A stretch of 64,000 nucleotides of DNA, from the NCBI RefSeq assembly GCF_000687475.1, contig NC_057318.1, forward strand, positions 3,286,001-3,350,000, given 5' to 3'. Position 1 is the stretch's first letter, and the number at the start of each line of letters is the position of its first letter. Position numbers and translations under genes: made by a program. The notes below the pieces were generated by a model, which saw nothing but the letters and a program-made list of their open reading frames with translations, searched no databases and was not told where the DNA came from. Origin of the DNA: Ustilaginoidea virens. Lineage: Eukaryota > Ascomycota > Sordariomycetes > Hypocreales > Clavicipitaceae. This document shows, piece after piece, positions 58,459 to 64,000 of this stretch.

Positions 58459-60148
58459 AGCCCAGGGCCCAAGGGGAGGGGGGAGATTGGCAAGCTGAGC
58501 CCGGAACGCCAGAGCGAAAAGAAAGTGCGGTAATCCAACGAGTGACTGACTGCAAACCGATCAAGGACCGCAAGAGGCGAAAAAAAAAAAAAAGAAGAAG
58601 AAGAATAAAAAATATCGATAAAGAAATAAAATTGAAGAAAATGAAAGTAAAGCCAATATCGAGAACAGAGGGGAATGAAGGAAGGGATTCCGGTCAACCA
58701 AGATGGACAGCGGCGAGAGAGAAAAGGAGCAAAGGAAAGCGCGAAGGGAACCGAGGGGAACTGGAAGGAACACCGGAAGAATGTTTGCGGGGGGAAGGCG
58801 CGACTCGGGGCTCCGATGATGAATGACAGCTAGCACAGGCTTCGCTCCTCTTCGCTTCTCTTCCCCTTTCCTCAAGGGCGACCGACTATGGCATCAATGA
58901 TCGATCAATCAATCTGTCCAGGTATCCAGCAAGCGACACACCGAAGCGACGACCACCGATAAATCGATAAATCTCTGCCCCCTGCCCCCTGGCCGCTGAC
59001 CGAACAACCGCTGCCGGCGTGGCGTCGTCTGCGCGTTCTCGGGCAAGGCTAATCGATAAGCCCTTGTTACCTCGATGAGTCGTACATGTACCTACGCCTC
59101 GATACTAGGTCGTGAGGCGTGAGGCGTGATAATATAACCGCTGGCTTCACAGCCTCACCGTCTACAGTCTTGCATACATAGACAGGTACCTATGATCGCG
59201 GCAATTCGATAATCGGTGCAAATGCAAGTGCTGTAACCGACAAGGTCGTCTGCATGTACTTCGAATCGGGTGAATAAAGAAAACAGAACGAAACAAGGAA
59301 ACCACTGACAGAATTCAGCGTTTCGACAGAACAAGGATCCATCCCATCATCATCATCATCATCCCTGTCCCTGTACCTGTATTCGAGGCAAGCCTACCTC
59401 GTCCTCCGCACACGGCCTGCTCATGCACGAAATAGTTACAGCTTGCCAGTTACAGCATAGCATCAAATGCATTGGCTGTGCTTTGCAAATCGCACTGTAA
59501 GCGTTGGCTCGCCTTGGACATTGTCACTCCACTTGCCAGGTAGGGATTTTTCTCCGGGTTCCCCATTGATGCATGCATGCAACTCGCGATTCACGACTCG
59601 GTACTCAGACGGGTTGGTTGCACCTCTCGTCCCCATCTCTTTCCATGTTGCTTGCTTGGCTTCTATTGCTGTCTCGCACAAGCTGGCGAGAATTTTCACA
59701 TCAACTAAGCTTCATGCGTCTGTGCCAAATCGTGTTCCCCGCCGATTCAACCACCTACCCCCCTTTCAAATTCACCCTCGTGCGTATTCAGTCCTCTCAT
59801 ATATTTCAACTCCAATTAGTTATATGGCCGTCATCAGTCATCGGTGCACCCTAGAACATAAAACCAACTTTTCACATTTCCCAGCCCCAAAAGTTTCACC
59901 AAACGCCGGCCTTATCGGATGCCATGCAAAGCAATGGATACAAGTCGTCGCCCACCGTTTTCCTGTGTCAATCTCGCATCCACTATCGAAAATGCAATTG
60001 GAGGACGAGAGAAAAGGGGCCGCGCGGGGGAGAAAGAAAACCAAACCAGAAAAGGACTTGCTGTTCTCTCGCCAATCTATAGGGGCCTTTTTTTTTCTTT
60101 TTTCTCCCGTGATTTTGCAGGCGCCTGCTCTTCCGCGTGTCCCAAAAA
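57672..60148. other. Long intergenic region of 2.5 kb
   Basis: Promoter/5' flank of the GAS2-domain gene and 3' flank of the transcription factor. It holds a GGCT tandem repeat (about 58212-58232), an A28 homopolymer near 58429-58456, ATC repeats near 59345-59362 and many purine tracts. A Lys/Arg-rich open frame at 58278-58826 simply follows the purine tracts. No credible gene is seen. Confidence 0.5.
58429..58456 (+). repeat. A28 homopolymer
   Basis: An uninterrupted A run in the long intergenic region, flanked by purine-rich sequence. Confidence 0.85.
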
Positions 60149-63100
60149 TCACGCGGAAATCTCCAGCTGCGCACTTGCTTCGCCCTTCATTTGGACATCC
60201 CCATCATTGTCAAAGTCGACCGAGTCGAGGTCACCACCCGCCGTGATCTGATTGCCTACTTGGTCCGTACTGCTGAACAGGTCGACAATGACACTGTCGC
60301 CGACGTTTCCAGAGCCGTTGCCGTCCCCGGGAAACTGGAGCCACTGATCAATGTCAAGTTCTGTCCCGGATACGGCGTTCCAGTCGAATTCATCGTTTCC
60401 TTGAATGGGATCCAGTGCAAAGGTATCCAGGTTACCAAGTTGCTGCTCTTCGGATTGGCCGCTAGCACTGGGGGTGAGCTCGGCAGAGTCAAGGTCGGTC
60501 TGCGGGGGTGAGGTCGCGGATAGTTCCAGCGCGGCAGCATTGATTTTGTTTGGGGGCAGCGTGGCCATCTTTGCCAACGCCGGCTTCGTCTTTTGCTGGA
60601 ATAATGTCTCCGAGGCAGTCATGTAGGGCACATTCTCCGGCGGCGGCGTCTGAACGCTGAACTCGGGCGGCAGGTCGTGTTTCAGGCCAGACAGGGCCTC
60701 TTGGCCAACATTGGTCTTGTTGAGATCGATGGCGGCCTTTTTCAGAGCAGCGTCCAAAAAGCCAGTGGCGTAATCGGCGGCAGCGTACATATCCCGGAGC
60801 TTCACCATCACGCGCATGCACTGGCGGAAGCCCCTGGTTGCGCGGTCGCGGGCTTGAGGTGTACAGCTCTTCATTTCCAGCAAGTGGATGATCATGGCGG
60901 GCAGGATGACCGTCACCCCCGTGGTGGGCAAGTACTTCTCGAGCCCAAGGTTGTGCAGCTCTGAAGTCATGCACGTAATCTGCGCCGCGGCATCGCGAAC
61001 CCGCAGCCTCGACATCTCCTGGGCCTGGAGGGACGCAGCGGGGGCTTGGTTGGGTGACGATGGTAAGAACTGAGGTCGATGAAGCGCCGAAATCGTGGTG
61101 TGATACACCATGTGTAGAATAGTGCGCTGCACCGCAACCGTCGACCTGCCGTCTCTGATGTCCACCGGGCTGAGCGGCCGGTACAGGCAGACATCGGGAA
61201 GCGACGCAGCCCAGGCGCTGAGCTCCAAGTCTACAGAATGGACGCTGCCGATATGTTTGTTGGGGAACAGCATCATGGTGCTATTGGTCGTGTTCTCGGG
61301 CGTCATCTTGTCACGGATGAGCACCGAGTACTGCGTCTTCAGCATACGGCTAATACACAAGCACAGCTTTGCTTTGGAAATGCACATGAGGGCGAGCTCA
61401 TGCTGCATGTTGACATCTCGAATCAGTGTGCATTCTGGGGAAACGACGCTGATTCCCTCCTCAAGGCGCCGAATCTCAAAATCGTTCTCCACCAGCATTG
61501 GCACATCAAAGTCCTCATCCTTGATTCGGGTTGGTCGACGCATGCCGAGAGCAATAAGACGGTCGCGCATAAAGCAAGACCACCATATGCGTTTCCGCAG
61601 GCGCTGCTTCGAAACCGGGATGATTGTTGCACCAGGATTGCGGTGCAAGCCAATGGTGTGGGCAAGTGAAATGGCCACACCCATCCAGTGCCAAGTGTCT
61701 TTCTGATCATCCGGCGTCTCGTACCAATACGTCATCTGCATCAGGGACTGGACGAGAACAAGGCGGTCTTGTTCGTAGTCGAAGTCGTAGAGAAGCTATG
61801 ATTGGCGTTAGTTCGAAAGACGCACGTCAACATCATCATGAAGATCCAAATCTGCCCATGCCAATCATGCACGAAATACCTCCGAGATCCGCCGTGTCGG
61901 GAAGAGGCTGGCTGGGACTGGTCGCTTACCCTTGTTTTCTGGAAAAATGCCTTCCTGGCAGCTTTCCGGGTGGCGTATCCAGCTTCCCGCAGGTGCTTCA
62001 TGTCGACAAATGCTGTAGCTGAGAACATGATGGATTGGTAAAGCAATAGACTCGTCTGTCCATTTGCGCCATCTCGCCGGTCGACAATGCTCAGGAAATG
62101 GTGCAGATCAATAAGCGGCATGTACGGATAAACGTATTCAATGTAACACTGGAGCAGCGCATTCTGCAGAGCAATGTTGGGTAGCGTCAAGGCACCCTTA
62201 ATGGCGAGATATTGGACGTCTTCTGGTGCAATTTTGGGGGGCAGAGGTCGAACAAAGGCCGGCAGCTGGGAAGCAGCAGCATCTGGAAGCTCCAACGAGT
62301 TGAGAGAGTGAGCCGTGCGGCCATTTGCAAACGAGGAAACCTGCGGGGCAAATCATCAGCCTTTTCTTCTTCTTCTTCTTCTTCTTTTCAAACGGTGGGG
62401 GTTTATAAAGGGCCAAAAAAAAAAATAGAGAGAAAAAGAAATCCACATCTTGGGAAATACACACGTCAGTGAAGTGGGAATAGTCGTTGCGGTATCCAGT
62501 GCATCGTTGATCTGTGGGAAAAGTTTATTGTTGTCAGCTTGGTAATGCCGTTATACAGAATCCAGCGTGAGACTCCGCATTGCTGCTGTCATGGTCTCAT
62601 TGTGATGGCCCCTTTTTTGCTCATGCTCATGACACAACATGTGACCATTCACATGTGAAGAGGCAAAATCGCTTTCCATATATGCAAGCATGGCCCGTGA
62701 TCATGGTTATGTGGGGCGACGTCAAGGAGCTGAAATTAACTCCGAAGGAGGAATGTGGGTCTTGGCATCGCGGAGTGGTTGAAGTGGGGGTGGGTTGATA
62801 AGGGGGGAGTGGATTAAAGGGGGGAGGAGTGGGTTGGGTAGTGGGTGGGGGAGCGCCACTTTTTTCCTTTTGAAGCCAAGTGGAGGCAGGGTCGAGGGTG
62901 GACACCAGATGGAAACGAACTGTGGATTCGTACCGAAACGGAAAACCTCTCCGTTGCTTGGAGGGTGGATAGGAAAAACATGCGCAGCGTGAGCACTTAC
63001 AGAGCATGTGAGGGACATGACCGTCATTGCGGCGGCTCTTGGGCATCAATGGTGTACCACTGACCGCGTCCGAGCTGTGCGTGGAGAAAGCAGAGACGCT

Positions 63101-63900
63101 GCTTGAGCGTGTCGCTGCATCTGTGCCACTTGTCGATAATGGGGGGGTTGCCAACGAAGCGGATATCAACGTCGACGGCGCTGCGGAGGATGGCTTTGCT
63201 GTTGCTTGTGCTTGCGCTTGCGCTTGGCTTGTAGACGTGGCAGCGGATGCGATTTTGCGTCGAAGTTGCGTCTCGGTTGACGAGCTGGTGGAAGCCAGCG
63301 AGGTTGGTGGTGTGCCGATTTTCTTTCTGGAAAGTCTGGGTTAGCGTCAGTGCGGAGAAGTGTCTTGAAAGATGCAGTCAGCGCAGCGCAGACTGCAGGC
63401 AGGCCATCCAGAGGTCGGCAGGGCGGAACAAAAATGACTCACTTTCGCCGACGGCTTTCTTGCACGATGCACTGGACAAGAAAACGTCAGCCGGCACTCC
63501 AGAGCCACGGGATTTTCTTTCCCATGTCGTGAAATCGCAGATACGTTACGCAACACTGAACAGAGCAACGCGCAGGCGCACTGGCAAGAAATTAGTTGGT
63601 TAGTATCAAACTAGAACTCACTTCGACGTTGTCCCAGCGGCAGTTGCCGCAGGGTGCACCTTCGACAACATCGCAGCGAACTTTGCGCGCTCGACACGAC
63701 ACACAAGCTCGTGCCGCTCTTCGCTTGGTGGCTTTATGGGGGCCGCTTGGGGCCTGGCCCCCTGCTGCCGCTCGTTTTTCACTGCAAGTGCTCTTTTCCC
63801 CGGAATCCGTATGCTGCGAAGAGGCGGGGGAAGCGTGGTCTGGCACGGCTTCTGTCGTCATCGTCGTCGGGAATTGCAAGTCAATGAGAAGGCTTGACAT
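60149..63900 (-). CDS. CTF1: Zn2Cys6 transcription factor of the CTF1/FarA family
   Basis: Six exons (63900-63622, 63471-63443, 63326-63001, 62511-62465, 62340-61930, 61795-60149) give 912 residues, about the length of Fusarium CTF1-alpha. The zinc cluster has Cys at 66, 69, 76, 84, 87 and 94 (spacing 2-6-7-2-6). The sixth Cys sits at the start of a 29-nt exon, which supports that join. A Ser/Thr/Gln-rich linker follows, then YRNDYSHFTD and the conserved middle domain (IAPEDVQYLAIKGALTLP, YVYPYMPLIDLHHFL, TYWYETPDDQKDTWHWMGVA, RIWWSCFMRDRLIALGMRRP). An acidic C-terminus may be the activation region. Relatives control cutinase, lipase and beta-oxidation genes in response to fatty acids; that role here is inference. 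Introns are 150, 116, 489, 124 and 134 bp. The 489-bp one is unusually long for this window. An alternative start is Met14. Confidence 0.88.
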
Positions 63901-64000
63901 AATTGTTCGTCGGCCCCTTTCTGCCGCCTCAGTCTCCGTATGCCTCCGTATGTCTCCGTCGCCAATAGTGCTAGTGCTTTCTCCGTGAAGTCGGGAATGC
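63901..64000. other. 5' flank of the transcription-factor gene
   Basis: Carries three close CTCCGTA/CTCCGTC words at about 63933-63960. The window ends before a full promoter can be seen. Confidence 0.45.

Noticed and set aside
58278..58826. Lys/Arg-rich open frame of 182 codons
   Set aside because: It simply reads purine-rich simple sequence including A28; no conserved block.
1..64000. CRISPR arrays, bacterial operons and tRNA genes
   Set aside because: The genome is fungal with introns; no regular spacer-repeat arrays or convincing tRNA A/B-box pairs were seen by eye.

Overview
This window comes from a filamentous ascomycete, most likely a sordariomycete and possibly Hypocreales. The signs are short GT-AG introns with CTAAC/CTGAC-like branch sites, fungus-only gene families (a CTF1/FarA-type Zn2Cys6 regulator, a ZtGT2-like glycosyltransferase, a GAS2-domain protein), and transposons riddled with CpA-to-TpA changes of the kind caused by repeat-induced point mutation (RIP). 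The order-level placement is inference from protein resemblance.

Left gene-rich arm (1-23.8 kb). In order: CBF5 (+, rRNA pseudouridine synthase), a single-pass Cys-rich membrane protein (+), SAC3 (-, TREX-2 mRNA export scaffold), LTV1 (-, 40S assembly factor), LSG1 (+, 60S maturation GTPase), a decayed endonuclease/exonuclease/phosphatase-family pseudogene (-), and a five-exon family-2 glycosyltransferase (-). CBF5, LTV1 and LSG1 all serve ribosome production and SAC3 serves nuclear mRNA export. LTV1 and LSG1 diverge from one 476-bp intergenic region. Exon structures given here were worked out by hand from splice motifs, reading frame and remembered family consensus; none has been tested against transcripts.

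Central AT-rich island (about 23.65-50.4 kb). This is a nest of retrotransposons with no intact gene. The oldest layer is a LINE on the minus strand (endonuclease GDFN motif, reverse-transcriptase FADD motif), apparently flanked by a 16-bp target duplication. It is split into three pieces by two Ty1/copia LTR elements. Copia-1 is 27545-35082 with TSD ctata. Copia-2 is 35374-47990 with TSD atatc. Copia-2 is itself split by Copia-3, 37031-43925, TSD tcctt. Each LTR pair matches in length exactly (727, 777 and 557 bp). All three have a primer-binding site resembling the anticodon arm of initiator tRNA-Met, and all are full of stop codons.

Right gene-rich arm (50.4-64 kb). After about 1.7 kb of low-complexity DNA come a membrane-anchored GH16 glucanase-like protein (+), a convergent GAS2-domain protein (-), and a six-exon Zn2Cys6 transcription factor of the cutinase/fatty-acid regulator family (-) whose start lies about 100 bp inside the right edge.

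A motif, TACTCCGTA or its complement, recurs in non-coding stretches of both arms, including one perfect 16-bp palindrome at 3690-3705. No tRNA, rRNA or CRISPR was recognised.
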